Notes: generated from the sequence alone by a model not told the origin. A DNA stretch of 64,000 bases from Paraburkholderia fungorum (GCF_902833645.1 NZ_CADFGE010000016.1:1-64000); one strand, 5' to 3'; positions 52,781 through 62,140 are shown, numbered from the stretch's first letter. Program-made: numbers and translations.

Positions 52781-53968
52781 ATGACGCAGGCTTTTCCCCA
52801 GCTTCTCGCCGAACTGCGCGAGAACGAGCACGAATTCATTTCGATTCGTCACGACATCCATGCGCATCCCGAACTGGGCTTTGCTGAAACGCGCACTGCG
52901 GAACTGGTCGCCCGTAAGCTCGCCGAGTGGGGCTATGACGTGACGACGGGGGTCGGCGGCACCGGCGTGGTGGGCCAGTTGCGGCGCGGCACGTCGAATC
53001 GCACGCTCGGTCTGCGCGCCGACATGGACGCGCTGCCGATCCAGGAGGCCACCGGCCTGCCGTACGCGAGCACCGTCGCGCAGACCATGCACGCGTGCGG
53101 TCACGACGGCCACACCGCGATCCTGCTGGCCGCCGCGCATCACCTGGCACGCAAAGGCGAATTCGACGGCACGTTGAACGTGATTTTCCAGCCTGCGGAA
53201 GAGGGCCTGGGCGGCGCCTCGAAGATGATCGCGGACGGCCTGTTCACGCGCTTTCCATGCGACCAGGTGTTCGCGCTGCATAACGCGCCCGGCCTGCCGG
53301 TCGGCCACTTCGCGCTGCGCCACGGCTGCATGATGGCGTCGTCCGATTCGGTGACGATCACCGTGACCGGCAAGGGCACGCACGGCGCGATGCCGCAGTT
53401 GGGCTGCGATCCGATCGTCGCGGCGGCCAATATTGTGCTGGCCTTGCAGTCGATCGTCGCGCGCAACATCGAGCCGACTCGCGCGGCCGTGGTGACGGTC
53501 GGCGCGATCCACGCCGGCAGCGCGCCTAATGTGATCCCCGAAACCGCGACGCTGAAACTTTCGGTGCGCGCGCTCGATTCGGAAACGCGCGACACGGTCG
53601 AAGCGCGGATCCGCAACATTGCCCAATTGCAGGCGCAAACCTACGGTGCCACAGCCGAAGTCGACTACCGGCAGATCTCGCGGCCGCTCGTCAATCATCG
53701 CGGCGCGGCCGACCTCGCGATCGAAACCATCGAAGCCCTTGCAGGCCCCGAGGGCTACACGCTAATGCCCGATGCGGTGATGGGCAGCGAAGACTTCTCG
53801 TGGATGACCGAAGTGGTGCCGGGCTGCTATGTGGTGCTCGGCAACGGCGTCGACTCGCAAGGCGGCTGCGCGGTCCACAACCCGGAATACGACTTCAACG
53901 ACGCGGCGCTCAGCTGGGGCGCGGCTTATTTCGTCGGACTCGCGGAGCGCTGTTTGAGCGTGTCCTGA
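52781..53968 (+). CDS. M20-family amidohydrolase
   Basis: The protein (395 aa) resembles hippurate hydrolase/N-acyl-amino-acid deacylases. HACGHDGH (H104, C106, H108) and FQPAEEGLGGA give the di-metal site, RADMDALPIQE the family entry motif, and VMGSEDFSW the later His/Glu region. No signal peptide is present. The ATG at 52781 has GGAG upstream; the frame extension to 52655 has no ribosome binding site. It is followed by a porin and an MFS symporter, suggesting a complete route from outer membrane to cytoplasmic hydrolysis. Confidence 0.9.
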   Translation: MTQAFPQLLAELRENEHEFISIRHDIHAHPELGFAETRTAELVARKLAEWGYDVTTGVGGTGVVGQLRRGTSNRTLGLRADMDALPIQEATGLPYASTVAQTMHACGHDGHTAILLAAAHHLARKGEFDGTLNVIFQPAEEGLGGASKMIADGLFTRFPCDQVFALHNAPGLPVGHFALRHGCMMASSDSVTITVTGKGTHGAMPQLGCDPIVAAANIVLALQSIVARNIEPTRAAVVTVGAIHAGSAPNVIPETATLKLSVRALDSETRDTVEARIRNIAQLQAQTYGATAEVDYRQISRPLVNHRGAADLAIETIEALAGPEGYTLMPDAVMGSEDFSWMTEVVPGCYVVLGNGVDSQGGCAVHNPEYDFNDAALSWGAAYFVGLAERCLSVS

Positions 53969-54007
53969 GCGTCAGATATCAATCGCATGTGAGGAGCAGG
54001 GAGACCC

Positions 54008-55186
54008 ATGAAAAAATGCATCGCAATGAGCGTGGCAGTGCTGACGCTCGGGACCGGCACGGCGCACGCCGAGCCGTATCAGGCAACCTTGCTGGCCGCG
54101 TTGCCGGAGTTCAATGGCAGCTTGCGCGAAGGCGTGGCGCTGTACGGATCGGTGGATATGGGCATCAACTATCAGACCGTCGGCGGCAAATCGCTGGTGC
54201 AGACTCAGAGCGGCGGCGAATGGACCTCAAAATTCGGCATCTTCGGACGGGAGGATCTGGGCGGTGGTCTGCGCGCCGAATTCAATCTGGAGAACGGTTT
54301 TCTGGCGAATAACGGAGCCATGCAGGACAGCACGTCATTCTTCAATCGCGAGGCTTGGGTAGGGCTGAACTCGTCGACTTATGGCCGGCTGCGTTTCGGC
54401 AAGCAGATCGGCACGGGGCTGCCGCTCTTCGTCGACGTGTTCGGCACGGTGGGCACCAACTCGGCTTATACGTGGCTCGGCACCGCTGTCGTGCAGACGC
54501 CGAAGGGCTTCGGCTACAACAGCGACCTCGGCGCGGGCGCAACGCAACTGGCCGCGCGGGTGAACAACGCAATCACTTACCTGTCGCCGACGTTTGCGGG
54601 CTTCAGCACGGAACTGATGTACGCGCCGAGCAACGTGGCGGGGCAGTCGCCTGCCGCGGCGGCGCAGGGTGCGCTGTTGCAGTGGTATGACGGCAGGACT
54701 TACGTGACGGGCACCTACAATCAGGTGTGGGGCGCCACGGGAACAGGCGGCACGAGCACTGTGCGCAACGACCTGTACGGTCTCGGCGTGGTGGTCGATA
54801 CCGGCAAGATCGTGCTGTCAGGCGCATTCAACCAGTATGCGCCGAGGCTAGCCAACGACGGCATCGCGCGTGTCTATACGCTCGGCACGATCTGGCCGGT
54901 CGGGCGCAATGCGTTCCGGGCTTCCGTGGTGTATCGCGATACATCCGGTGTGCACGACTCGGCAAACAATCCCGCGAAAGATTCGGCGTTCGGTGTAATG
55001 CTCGGCTACGACTACACCCTCTCCAAACGCACGGGCCTGTATGCGCGCGCCGGCTTCATCCGCAACTACGGCATTTCCACGGTACTGCTGAACAATAATC
55101 CGCTGCCGACACAAACCGGCAGCACCGCGCCGGAATTCGGGACGACGCCGGTCACCATGTCGCTCGGCATGTATCACAACTTCTAG
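54008..55186 (+). CDS. Gram-negative porin (general diffusion type)
   Basis: The protein (392 aa) has a signal peptide (MKKCIAMSVAVLTLGTGTAH, cleavage after AHA near residue 21). The barrel shows the porin hallmarks LYGSVDMGINY, SKFGIFGREDLGGGL, NREAWVGLNSSTYGRLRFGK, and a terminal aromatic in LGMYHNF. It is one of the many burkholderial trimeric porins. It lies between the amidohydrolase and the MFS transporter. Confidence 0.93.
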   Translation: MKKCIAMSVAVLTLGTGTAHAEPYQATLLAALPEFNGSLREGVALYGSVDMGINYQTVGGKSLVQTQSGGEWTSKFGIFGREDLGGGLRAEFNLENGFLANNGAMQDSTSFFNREAWVGLNSSTYGRLRFGKQIGTGLPLFVDVFGTVGTNSAYTWLGTAVVQTPKGFGYNSDLGAGATQLAARVNNAITYLSPTFAGFSTELMYAPSNVAGQSPAAAAQGALLQWYDGRTYVTGTYNQVWGATGTGGTSTVRNDLYGLGVVVDTGKIVLSGAFNQYAPRLANDGIARVYTLGTIWPVGRNAFRASVVYRDTSGVHDSANNPAKDSAFGVMLGYDYTLSKRTGLYARAGFIRNYGISTVLLNNNPLPTQTGSTAPEFGTTPVTMSLGMYHNF

Positions 55187-55200
55187 GCGTACGGCTCCCC

Positions 55201-56484
55201 ATGAATGCAATCCAACACACGGCAGGCGTCGTCGCGAACAACGCGGCAGCGCAGCGCGCGTCGCGCCGGACCATCTTCGCCGCGGCACTCGGCAATGGCC
55301 TCGAATTTTTCGACTTTACGGTCTACAGCTTTTTCGCCGCGCTGATCGGCAAGTTGTTTTTTCCGGCCGGTAGCGAGCTCGGTGCACTGATGATGTCGCT
55401 GGCGACGTTCGGCGTCGGCTTCGTGGTGCGGCCGCTCGGCAGCATCGTGATCGGCGCGTATGCCGACCGCGTGGGCCGCAAGCAGGCCCTCGTGCTCACT
55501 GTTTCGCTGATGGCGCTCGGCACCGGCATGATCGGCCTCGCGCCAACTTACGCGGCGATCGGTCTGGCCGCGCCCGCGATCATCGTGCTGGGCCGTTTGC
55601 TGCAAGGCTTCTCGGCGGGTGGAGAAGTGGGTGCGGCGACCACCTTGCTGATGGAGTCGGGCAGCGCGGGCCGGCGCGGTTCGCTGGTGAGCTGGCAGAT
55701 GGCCTCGCAGGGCGGCGCGGCGCTGGTCGGCGCGCTGGTGGCGGCAACGCTCTCGCGCAGCCTGTCGCACGAAGCCCTGCTTGCATGGGGTTGGCGCGTG
55801 CCGTTCCTGATCGGCCTTCTGATCGGTCCGCTCGGTTTCTATCTGCGCAAGCATCTCGACGAGACCTTGCCGCCCGCGCATGCGGTGACGGCGGCGGCCC
55901 GCAAGTCCCGCATCGAATGGCGGCAGATCGTGGCGGGCACGATGCTGGTGATCGGCGGCACCTCGTCGATGTATGTGATCGTGTTTTTCCTGCCGTCGTT
56001 CCTGACGATGACAACCGGCATGCCGGCGGCGGTATCGTTGCTGGCGGGTTGCACCGCGGGCCTCGTGCTGCTGATCGGTTCGCCGTTCGCCGGCCGGCTC
56101 GCGGACCGCATGCCGCGTCGCAAGACCTTGCTGTACGCGGTGTCGGTGGTGTCGCTGGTTGTGCTGCTGCCGGCGTTCTATGCGATCAGGACCTGGCCGT
56201 CGATTTATATCGTGGTGCTAGTCGTATTCGTGCTGATCGGCTTGATGACGCTGTCGAGCCCGGCGGGTTTCGTGCTGATTCTCGAAGCGTTCAAACCCGA
56301 AGTGCGGGCAACGTCGCTCGGCATCATCTACGCGTTGGGTGTGACGATTTTTGGCGGTTTCGCGCAGTTGATCGTCAGCGCGTTGTGGCGCATGTCGGGG
56401 AGTTTTTATGCACCGGCCTGGTATGTGCTGGCCTGCGGGCTGGTGAGTTTCGCCGGCATCGTGCTGTTCAAGGAAGCGAAATAG
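55201..56484 (+). CDS. MFS transporter of the metabolite:H+ symporter family
   Basis: The protein (427 aa) has about 12 hydrophobic helices and the MHS signatures LGNGLEFFDFTVYSF near residue 30 and ADRVGRKQALVLT. The second half carries AGRLADRMPRRKTLL. It probably imports the acyl amino acid or its product for the M20 enzyme. The start is 14 bases after the porin stop. Confidence 0.9.
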   Translation: MNAIQHTAGVVANNAAAQRASRRTIFAAALGNGLEFFDFTVYSFFAALIGKLFFPAGSELGALMMSLATFGVGFVVRPLGSIVIGAYADRVGRKQALVLTVSLMALGTGMIGLAPTYAAIGLAAPAIIVLGRLLQGFSAGGEVGAATTLLMESGSAGRRGSLVSWQMASQGGAALVGALVAATLSRSLSHEALLAWGWRVPFLIGLLIGPLGFYLRKHLDETLPPAHAVTAAARKSRIEWRQIVAGTMLVIGGTSSMYVIVFFLPSFLTMTTGMPAAVSLLAGCTAGLVLLIGSPFAGRLADRMPRRKTLLYAVSVVSLVVLLPAFYAIRTWPSIYIVVLVVFVLIGLMTLSSPAGFVLILEAFKPEVRATSLGIIYALGVTIFGGFAQLIVSALWRMSGSFYAPAWYVLACGLVSFAGIVLFKEAK

Positions 56485-57059
56485 GAGTGCGCAGTGGTGC
56501 GGGCGCCAGCCAATGCCCGCATCGAGTCGTTGGAAGCGGTCGTCTAATTGTCGGGCCGCGAAGCTGAACGTGACCTATATGCGGTGTAACAGATTTGTAG
56601 GTGAGTGAAGGTTTGCGCGTCGTAGCGCCTTGTGCCGGGCGCGCGCTCTATTGCCCTGTTTGCCGCGTTTTCCGGCGTATTTTCCGGCACATTTTCGGGC
56701 GCGTTTTCGCAAGCGACGCGCCATTCGGCAGTAATTTTGTTGTAATGGTCCGCAATAGTGTGTTGCGTTTTCCCTCATTCAATTCGCGCCGCAATCGCTT
56801 AAACTTGGCGGTAACAATATGTTACGGGGTGCGAGATGTTGGCCGTGTTCATCATCGCTTGTCCGATCTGCATTGCCGCGCTGTTCGGTTTCGCGCGGCG
56901 TGTGGATCCACTGACGGGGCAGTTCAGGCGTTAAGCCGAAGTGGATGGTTGCTGTGGCGGATTCGGAGCCTGGGGTTCGAAGCCGTCGCATTGGTTTTGC
57001 CATTTTCTTTAGCCGATCAACGCTCCAATCCTTGCCTTTACGTGCCGAGTCGCGGCACG
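56485..57059. other. 575-base gene-free leader of the SulP gene
   Basis: No protein-like frame is supported. It contains four near-copies of TTTTCCGGC at 56660-56710 (spaced 12-14 bases), a 15-base palindrome GTAACAATATGTTAC at 56811-56825 (arms of 6), and A/T-richer DNA around 56730-56830 that could hold the promoter. The frame of the following gene stays open upstream to 56601 but has atypical composition. Confidence 0.5.
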
Positions 57060-58805
57060 ATGCGCGATAAACCTAAGTTCGGGGCACGATCGCGCATGCG
57101 GGATTTTCTGGCAAACATCACTTCACGCCTTGGCCTGCTGAAGGGCGTCCTTCCGTTGAGCCGTGCTGCGGCGGCGCGCGATGCGCTGGCCGGCGTGCAA
57201 CTGGCGTCAATGGATATTCCGCAAGTGCTCGGCTACGCGCGCATTGCCGGGATGCCTGCCGTTACGGGCCTTTACACCGTCTTTCTGCCGCTTATCGCGT
57301 TCGCGTTCTTCGGCGCGTCGCGGCACCTCGTGGTGGCTGCCGATTCCGCCACCGCCACCATTTTTGCGAGCCGGCTCTCGACCATGGCGCCGGCTTCGAG
57401 CGCTGAATATGCGGCGCTCGCCGGGATGGTCGCCTTGCTCACTGCTGCGCTGTTGTTGATCGCGCGGATCTTCAAGCTCGGCTTTCTTGCTGATTTCCTT
57501 TCGCGCACGGTGCTGGTCGGTTTCCTCGCCGGCGTCGGCGTGCAGGTCGGCATCGCGATGCTGGGCGACATGCTCGGCATTCCTGGGCATGCCGCCACCA
57601 GCGTCGGCCAACTCGCTCTGGCGGTGCGCGAGTCGGCGCAGATCAATCTGCCGACGCTCGCCATTTCAGTGCTGGTGGTTGTCGCCATTCTGGTTTGCAA
57701 GCGCTTTCTGCCGCGCGTGCCAGTGCCGTTGATCGCGGTGGTGGCGGGCATCGCGGCCAGCGATATCTACGGTTTCGCGGCGCACGGTATCGCCGTGCTG
57801 GGGCCGGTGGCCGGCGGCTTGCCGCCGCTGCGCATGCCTTCGGTTACCTGGCAGCAACTGCTCGATCTGCTGCCGGTCGCGGCTTCCTGCTTCGTGATGA
57901 TCGTCGCGCAAAGCGCCGCCGCGAGCCGGGTATTCGCTGAGCGTTATCACGAAACCGTCGATACCAATGCTGATCTGCTGGGCATTGCCGCCGCCAATGC
58001 CGCGGCGGCGTTTTCCGGCGCGTTCGTGGTGAACGGCAGTCCGACGCAAACCGCGATGGCCGATCGCGCCGGTACGCGCAGCCAGTTCGCGCAGCTTGCG
58101 TTCGCGGTGGTGGTGGTTGTGGTGCTGCTGTTTTTCAGCCGTTTTTTGCAGTACCTGCCGCACTGCATCCTGGCCAGCATCGTGTTTACGATCGCTGTCG
58201 GGCTGATCAATCTGACGACTCTGTTTTCGATTCGCCGCGAAAGTCCCGGTGAATTCATGCTGGCCGTGTTCACCGCGGCAGCCGTGGTGTTGATCGGTGT
58301 CGAGCACGGTATTCTGGTGGCGGTCACGCTATCGTTACTGCGGCACGTGCGGCATAGTTACCGGCCGCACACCATGATTCTCGCGCCCAGCGAAGGCGGT
58401 ATCTGGGCGCCGGTGCCGGCCGCGCCCGGACTTCAGACCGCGCCGGGCCTGATCGTCTATCGCTTCGGCGCCGATCTGTTCTACGCGAACGACCACTTTT
58501 TCGTCGAGAACACCCGCAGCCTGATCGATCACGCGCCGAGCCCGGTGCACTGGTTCGTGATCGACTCCGGCGCGATCACCGACCTCGACTATTCGGCGGC
58601 GCGTTCGGTCGGCGAATTGTGCGAGATGCTCAAGAAGATGGGTGTCGACGTGATCTTCGCGCGCGTAAACCAGTACCTGCGCTCGGATATGGAGCGGCAT
58701 GGGATCACGCCGATTGTCGGCACTGACCGCATTTTTAGCACCTTGCACGAAGCGTTGCGCCTGGCAGGCGTGGAGCAGCCGGGTACGCGCAAAGACGCCT
58801 CGTAA
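57060..58805 (+). CDS. SulP-family anion transporter with STAS domain
   Basis: The protein (581 aa) is a SLC26/SulP transporter. The sulfate-transporter signature region is near LAGVQLASMDIPQVLGYARI and GLYTVFLPLIAFAFFG. About 11 to 12 membrane helices follow, and a C-terminal STAS domain (WFVIDSGAITDLDYSAARS) regulates them. Substrate could be sulfate, bicarbonate or dicarboxylate. The ATG at 57060 (MRDKPKFG) and the one at 57096 (MRDFLANI) are both possible; neither has a good ribosome binding site. Confidence 0.85.
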   Translation: MRDKPKFGARSRMRDFLANITSRLGLLKGVLPLSRAAAARDALAGVQLASMDIPQVLGYARIAGMPAVTGLYTVFLPLIAFAFFGASRHLVVAADSATATIFASRLSTMAPASSAEYAALAGMVALLTAALLLIARIFKLGFLADFLSRTVLVGFLAGVGVQVGIAMLGDMLGIPGHAATSVGQLALAVRESAQINLPTLAISVLVVVAILVCKRFLPRVPVPLIAVVAGIAASDIYGFAAHGIAVLGPVAGGLPPLRMPSVTWQQLLDLLPVAASCFVMIVAQSAAASRVFAERYHETVDTNADLLGIAAANAAAAFSGAFVVNGSPTQTAMADRAGTRSQFAQLAFAVVVVVVLLFFSRFLQYLPHCILASIVFTIAVGLINLTTLFSIRRESPGEFMLAVFTAAAVVLIGVEHGILVAVTLSLLRHVRHSYRPHTMILAPSEGGIWAPVPAAPGLQTAPGLIVYRFGADLFYANDHFFVENTRSLIDHAPSPVHWFVIDSGAITDLDYSAARSVGELCEMLKKMGVDVIFARVNQYLRSDMERHGITPIVGTDRIFSTLHEALRLAGVEQPGTRKDAS

Positions 58806-58820
58806 CGAAGGACTACGAGG

Positions 58821-58837
58821 AGGCGTGATAAACGCCT
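58821..58837. terminator. Weak hairpin between convergent genes
   Basis: AGGCGT, loop GATAA, ACGCCT, then GTTT, lying 15 bases past the SulP stop and 27 bases before the stop of the opposing membrane-protein gene. The stem is only six pairs and the U-run is poor. Confidence 0.4.
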
Positions 58838-58863
58838 GTTTGGTCAGACGCGGCGGGTCGGCT

Positions 58864-59223
58864 TCAGAGGGAGGGCTCTTCGTCGGCAAAGAAGTAGCCG
58901 ACGAAAAAGCATGCGCCCGCAAGCAGCGCGCCGAGCACGGCCACCGTATACGCGAGCGCCGTGCCCTGCCAAAGACCATCGAACCACTGGTGAAGCTCCG
59001 CCATCAGCACCTGAGCGGTGCCGCCAATGCGCTGCAATTCGATCTGATAGCGCGGGTCCGCGATGCTGTACATGGAGACGGCGCTGTCCGGCGCCGGCGC
59101 CATTGCGTAGATGATCGCAGCGGCGACCAGACTGCCGAGCAGCACAGCAGCGCCTGCCAGATATAGCCGCGTTTGGAATGGCGAGCGCCTTGCTGCCGGA
59201 TCCGGGTTGTTGCCAGCGCTCAT
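58864..59223 (-). CDS. Small two-helix membrane protein
   Basis: The protein (119 aa) has two hydrophobic helices (LYLAGAAVLLGSLVAAAIIY and AYTVAVLGALLAGACFFVGYF) flanking a polar segment of about 45 residues, likely periplasmic. The start at 59223 (MSAGNNPDP) or 59253 is uncertain. No family is recognised. It is convergent with SulP and 70 bases downstream of the LysE gene on the same strand. Confidence 0.6.
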   Translation of the reverse strand: MSAGNNPDPAARRSPFQTRLYLAGAAVLLGSLVAAAIIYAMAPAPDSAVSMYSIADPRYQIELQRIGGTAQVLMAELHQWFDGLWQGTALAYTVAVLGALLAGACFFVGYFFADEEPSL

Positions 59224-59293
59224 TCTGTTCGCTTGTCCACTTCGATTCATCAAGCTGACAGTATCGCAGAGCGGGCGAGTCCCGAGGGCGCGG

Positions 59294-59932
59294 TTAGCTT
59301 TTCGAGGTCAGCAGCTTGATCCCGGCAATGCCGAACATGATCGCGAGTGAACCGTCCAGCCAGCGGCGGATCGCGACGTAAATACGCCGCGCGGACGCGG
59401 TTGAAAACAGCACCGCGTAGCTGCTGAACACGGATACGCCGATCACCATGCAGCCGAGCACCACCGGTGCCGTGTGCGAGGTGCCGCCTGCCGGCGACAT
59501 GGCCAGCGAAACGATTGAGAGCCACACCAGAATCGCTTTCGGATTGGTGAGGTGCAGCAGCAGGCCACGCAAATAGAGCCGTTTGAGCGGTTCGCCTTCG
59601 CGTGCGGTATTCGTGGGCAGCGTTTTCGCGCGCAAGGCGGAGCGCGCGGATTTGAAGCCGAGCCATAGCAGATAAAGTCCGCCGGCAATCTTGATCGCCA
59701 CCAGACATTCCGAGTAAGTGGCAAGCACCGCCGACAAACCCAGCGACGCCAGCAAGGCCCAGAAGAACGAACCGGACACCACGCCGAGCGCGAAAGTGAG
59801 CGCGGATTTTCTGCCGGCGCTCATCGCGAGCGACATGATCGCAAGATTGCTTGGCCCCGGACTCGCCGTGCCGACGAAGTAGGCGCTATAGGCGATCAGG
59901 ACGTCGGTGGTGAGGAAGGTGCTGGCGATCAT
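59294..59932 (-). CDS. LysE/RhtB-family amino-acid exporter
   Basis: The protein (212 aa) has about six hydrophobic helices and the family's GTASPGPSNLAIMSLAMSAG entry motif near residue 20-40. GLKAG-type residues are replaced by FALGVVSGSFFWALLASLG, and the later HLTNPKAILVWLSI matches RhtB members. The start at 59932 was selected because MIASTFLTTDVLIAY gives the normal N-terminus. Its upstream region contains 12-bp tandem repeats. Confidence 0.88.
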   Translation of the reverse strand: MIASTFLTTDVLIAYSAYFVGTASPGPSNLAIMSLAMSAGRKSALTFALGVVSGSFFWALLASLGLSAVLATYSECLVAIKIAGGLYLLWLGFKSARSALRAKTLPTNTAREGEPLKRLYLRGLLLHLTNPKAILVWLSIVSLAMSPAGGTSHTAPVVLGCMVIGVSVFSSYAVLFSTASARRIYVAIRRWLDGSLAIMFGIAGIKLLTSKS

Positions 59933-60098
59933 GGGTTTGTAAGCTTGGGTGGCGAGCGGGGTGGAACGATGCGAGTGCAACGATTCTGCGTGCTGGCGTG
60001 CGAATCTCACAGATACAGTTGACGGCCTGTGCAACGGCACAATCGTGCGCTTGCCACGTGGGCTTGCTACGTACATTTGCGACGTTCATTTGCCATAT

Positions 60099-60182
60099 CA
60101 GGCCCCACCTCAGGCCCCACCTCAGGCCCCACCTCAGGCCCCACCTCAGGCCCAACCTCAGGCCCAACCTCAGGCCCAACCT
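60099..60182. repeat. Seven 12-bp tandem repeats upstream of the LysE gene
   Basis: Four units of CAGGCCCCACCT (60099-60146) are followed by three of CAGGCCCAACCT (60147-60182) and a partial CAGG. They lie between the LysR stop (60222) and the LysE start (59932), in the presumed LysE leader. A 12-base unit is a multiple of three, so copy-number change keeps frame, but no coding frame is supported here. Such tracts change length by slippage. Confidence 0.92.
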
Positions 60183-60221
60183 CAGGCAGGTAACTCACGC
60201 AGCCCGGAGCCGCCGCGCAAC

Positions 60222-61097
60222 TCAGCCCCCCGCCGCCTGACCGATGCAATCCGCCAGCGCCTCCGCCACCGCCTGCCGGCTATGCCGTGGACGCTGCACG
60301 AGCCCGATCTCACGGTGAAACGTCGCGTCGCCGAGTTCGAGCGCGGCGACATTGGCGGGCCATCTGCCGAGTCCCGTAGTATTCGGAATCAGCGCCACGC
60401 CGATACCGCGCGCGACCAGTTGCGCGATGCCCTGCAACTCGTCCAGCTCGATCACGTCGTGCACATTCAGCCGCTCGCGCCGCAGAAAACGGTCGACCAG
60501 CCTGCCGCCGAACGATCCGCGGTCGTAGCGGATGAACGGCTCGCTTCGGAGCAGCTCGCGCCAGGAGCGCTTGCCACGCGCGAGCGCCTTGGGCGTCAGC
60601 AGCACGAACGGCTCGGTGACGAGCGTGCGCCATTCCAGTTCGGACGGCAGCGCGAACGGCGGTTTGATGATCACGGCGAGATCGAGCTCGCCCGAGTCCA
60701 CCTGGCCGAGCAAACCCAGCGACACGCCGGGCACGACGCGCATTCGCCAGCCGGGGCGGTCGTCGCGAAAGCGCGCCAGCGCATCGGCGAGAAACGACAC
60801 TTGCGCGGACGCAATCGCGCCCACCCGCAGCATGCCGCTATCGGCGGCGCCCGCGCCGCGCTCCGAGAGCCGCGCGTACAGCGTCATCATTTCTTCGGCT
60901 AGCGCCAGCGTTTCGCGGCCGGCGTCGTTGAGCGTGGCGGAGCGGCCGGTGCGGTCGAACAGCGCGAAGCCGAGTTCCTCTTCGAGCCGCTGCATCTGCG
61001 CGCTGACCGCCGATTGCGTCAGGCCGATGCGCGCACCCGCGCCGGAAAACGTACCGTACTGGCTGACGGCGATAAAGGTTCTGAGTTCGCTGAGCAT
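60222..61097 (-). CDS. LysR-type transcriptional regulator
   Basis: The protein (291 aa) has its HTH at the N-terminus (MLSELRTFIAVSQYGTFSGA, then GLTQSAVSAQMQRLE) and the LysR effector domain (GAIASAQVSFLADAL, ARGIGVALIPNTTGL). The ATG at 61097 gives the usual family start; an in-frame extension to 61358 runs through a low-complexity AHEAAH stretch produced by 12-bp repeats and is not included. It is divergent from the VOC gene and may regulate it and/or the LysE gene. Confidence 0.9.
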   Translation of the reverse strand: MLSELRTFIAVSQYGTFSGAGARIGLTQSAVSAQMQRLEEELGFALFDRTGRSATLNDAGRETLALAEEMMTLYARLSERGAGAADSGMLRVGAIASAQVSFLADALARFRDDRPGWRMRVVPGVSLGLLGQVDSGELDLAVIIKPPFALPSELEWRTLVTEPFVLLTPKALARGKRSWRELLRSEPFIRYDRGSFGGRLVDRFLRRERLNVHDVIELDELQGIAQLVARGIGVALIPNTTGLGRWPANVAALELGDATFHREIGLVQRPRHSRQAVAEALADCIGQAAGG

Positions 61098-61200
61098 TGT
61101 CGATTGATCGATTTTGGTGTTGGTCAGGTCAAATATATATCGTTTTTCACCATTTTTAGTCATGGTTAAAATTGGCCTCACGCGTGCGGCTTCAGGAACC

Positions 61201-61248
61201 GCTTGATGGGCTGCCTCATGGGCCGCTTCATGGGCTGATTCAGGGCCC
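61201..61248. repeat. Four imperfect 12-bp tandem repeats upstream of the VOC gene
   Basis: GCTTGATGGGCT, GCCTCATGGGCC, GCTTCATGGGCT and GATTCAGGGCCC lie in the divergent region between LysR (start 61097) and the VOC gene (start 61289). The unit length is the same as in the 60099-60182 tract on the other side of the LysR gene, though the sequences differ. Confidence 0.75.
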
Positions 61249-61288
61249 GACACGCGATCCCACTTTCCTCTTTGCGAGTTCTCCGAAC

Positions 61289-61723
61289 ATGAGCGTTGCC
61301 GAAACCGTTTTGCCGCCGTTCCATCTGGCGTTCCCTGTGCATAGCCTCGAGGCCGCACGCGAGTTCTATGGCGAGCTGCTCGGCTGTCCCGAAGGGCGCA
61401 GCTCGCCGGACTGGGTCGACTTCAACTTCTACGGCCACCAGATCGTCGCGCACCTCGCGCCGGAAGAAATCGGCCACCGGCACACCAGCAAGGTCGACGG
61501 CGACGCGGTGCCGGTGCGCCACTTCGGCGCGGTGCTTTCGATGGCGCAATGGCAGGCTGCCGCGGACAAGCTGCAACAGGCCGGGATCGACTTCATCATC
61601 GAACCGCATGTGCGCTTCAAGGGCGAGGTCGGCGAGCAGGCGACGATGTTCTTCCTCGATCCGTCGGGCAACGCGCTGGAATTCAAGGCGTTTGCGGATA
61701 TGTCGTCGTTGTTTGCGAAGTAA
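61289..61723 (+). CDS. VOC-family (glyoxalase/dioxygenase-fold) protein
   Basis: The protein (144 aa) is a single vicinal-oxygen-chelate unit: HLAFPVHSLEAAREFYGELL at the start, VRHFGAVLSMAQW in the middle and FFLDPSGNALEFKAF at the end, containing the expected His and Glu metal ligands. The ATG at 61289 has no strong ribosome binding site, but the N-terminus matches the family. It is divergent from the LysR gene, so it is likely a regulated enzyme; the substrate is unknown. Confidence 0.85.
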   Translation: MSVAETVLPPFHLAFPVHSLEAAREFYGELLGCPEGRSSPDWVDFNFYGHQIVAHLAPEEIGHRHTSKVDGDAVPVRHFGAVLSMAQWQAAADKLQQAGIDFIIEPHVRFKGEVGEQATMFFLDPSGNALEFKAFADMSSLFAK

Positions 61724-62140
61724 CAGTTGGTGCGAGGGGCCCGGCGGTATACGCCGGCGCCGCGAATGAGGGTGGGTTGCCAGAAGCCGATTGCGTGGAG
61801 CCCATCACCACGCCGAACGGCAGGAGACACAATCTGGCCGTAAGGTATTAGCATTGCGCAATAAAATATAAAGGCATGTCTCGCCAGAGTTCGCCGAGAC
61901 TTGCGTGGGACATGCCTTTAATCACCCGCTTAAAATCGCCTAACTCCATCTCTTCAAACGTTTGCGTCCGCACGGCATTGCGTGCGTTTGAAGTGTCTCC
62001 TATCCTTACATTAGCCTTCCTGACAATTCCGCCATTTTCGCGCCATGCAGGCGTTGGTGCTACCGATCTAGCATATTGGCTGACTCACCCGTCCTGGCTG
62101 ATTCACCCCTCCCTTACCGGCATTCTTTCGGGCGCGTTTC
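61724..62140. other. Gap before the RND pump with a long inverted repeat
   Basis: No gene is supported in these 417 bases. TAAAGGCATGTC (61869-61880) and GACATGCCTTTA (61909-61920) are exact inverse complements around a 28-base loop that itself contains TCTCG/CGAGA arms. It could be a terminator-like or regulatory hairpin. No adaptor-protein (HlyD/AcrA-type) gene precedes the pump in the window. Confidence 0.6.

Noticed and set aside
56575..56778. Minus-strand Arg/Lys-rich 67-codon frame in the SulP leader
   Set aside because: Composition follows from the TTTTCCGGC repeats; no ribosome binding site.
60099..60182. Possible CRISPR-like array
   Set aside because: Units are contiguous 12-mers without spacers; it is a simple tandem repeat.
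60067..60249. Minus-strand frame with repeated EVGP units over the 12-bp array
   Set aside because: Any frame across a 12-bp tandem repeat gives a repeated tetrapeptide; there is no start signal or other protein feature.
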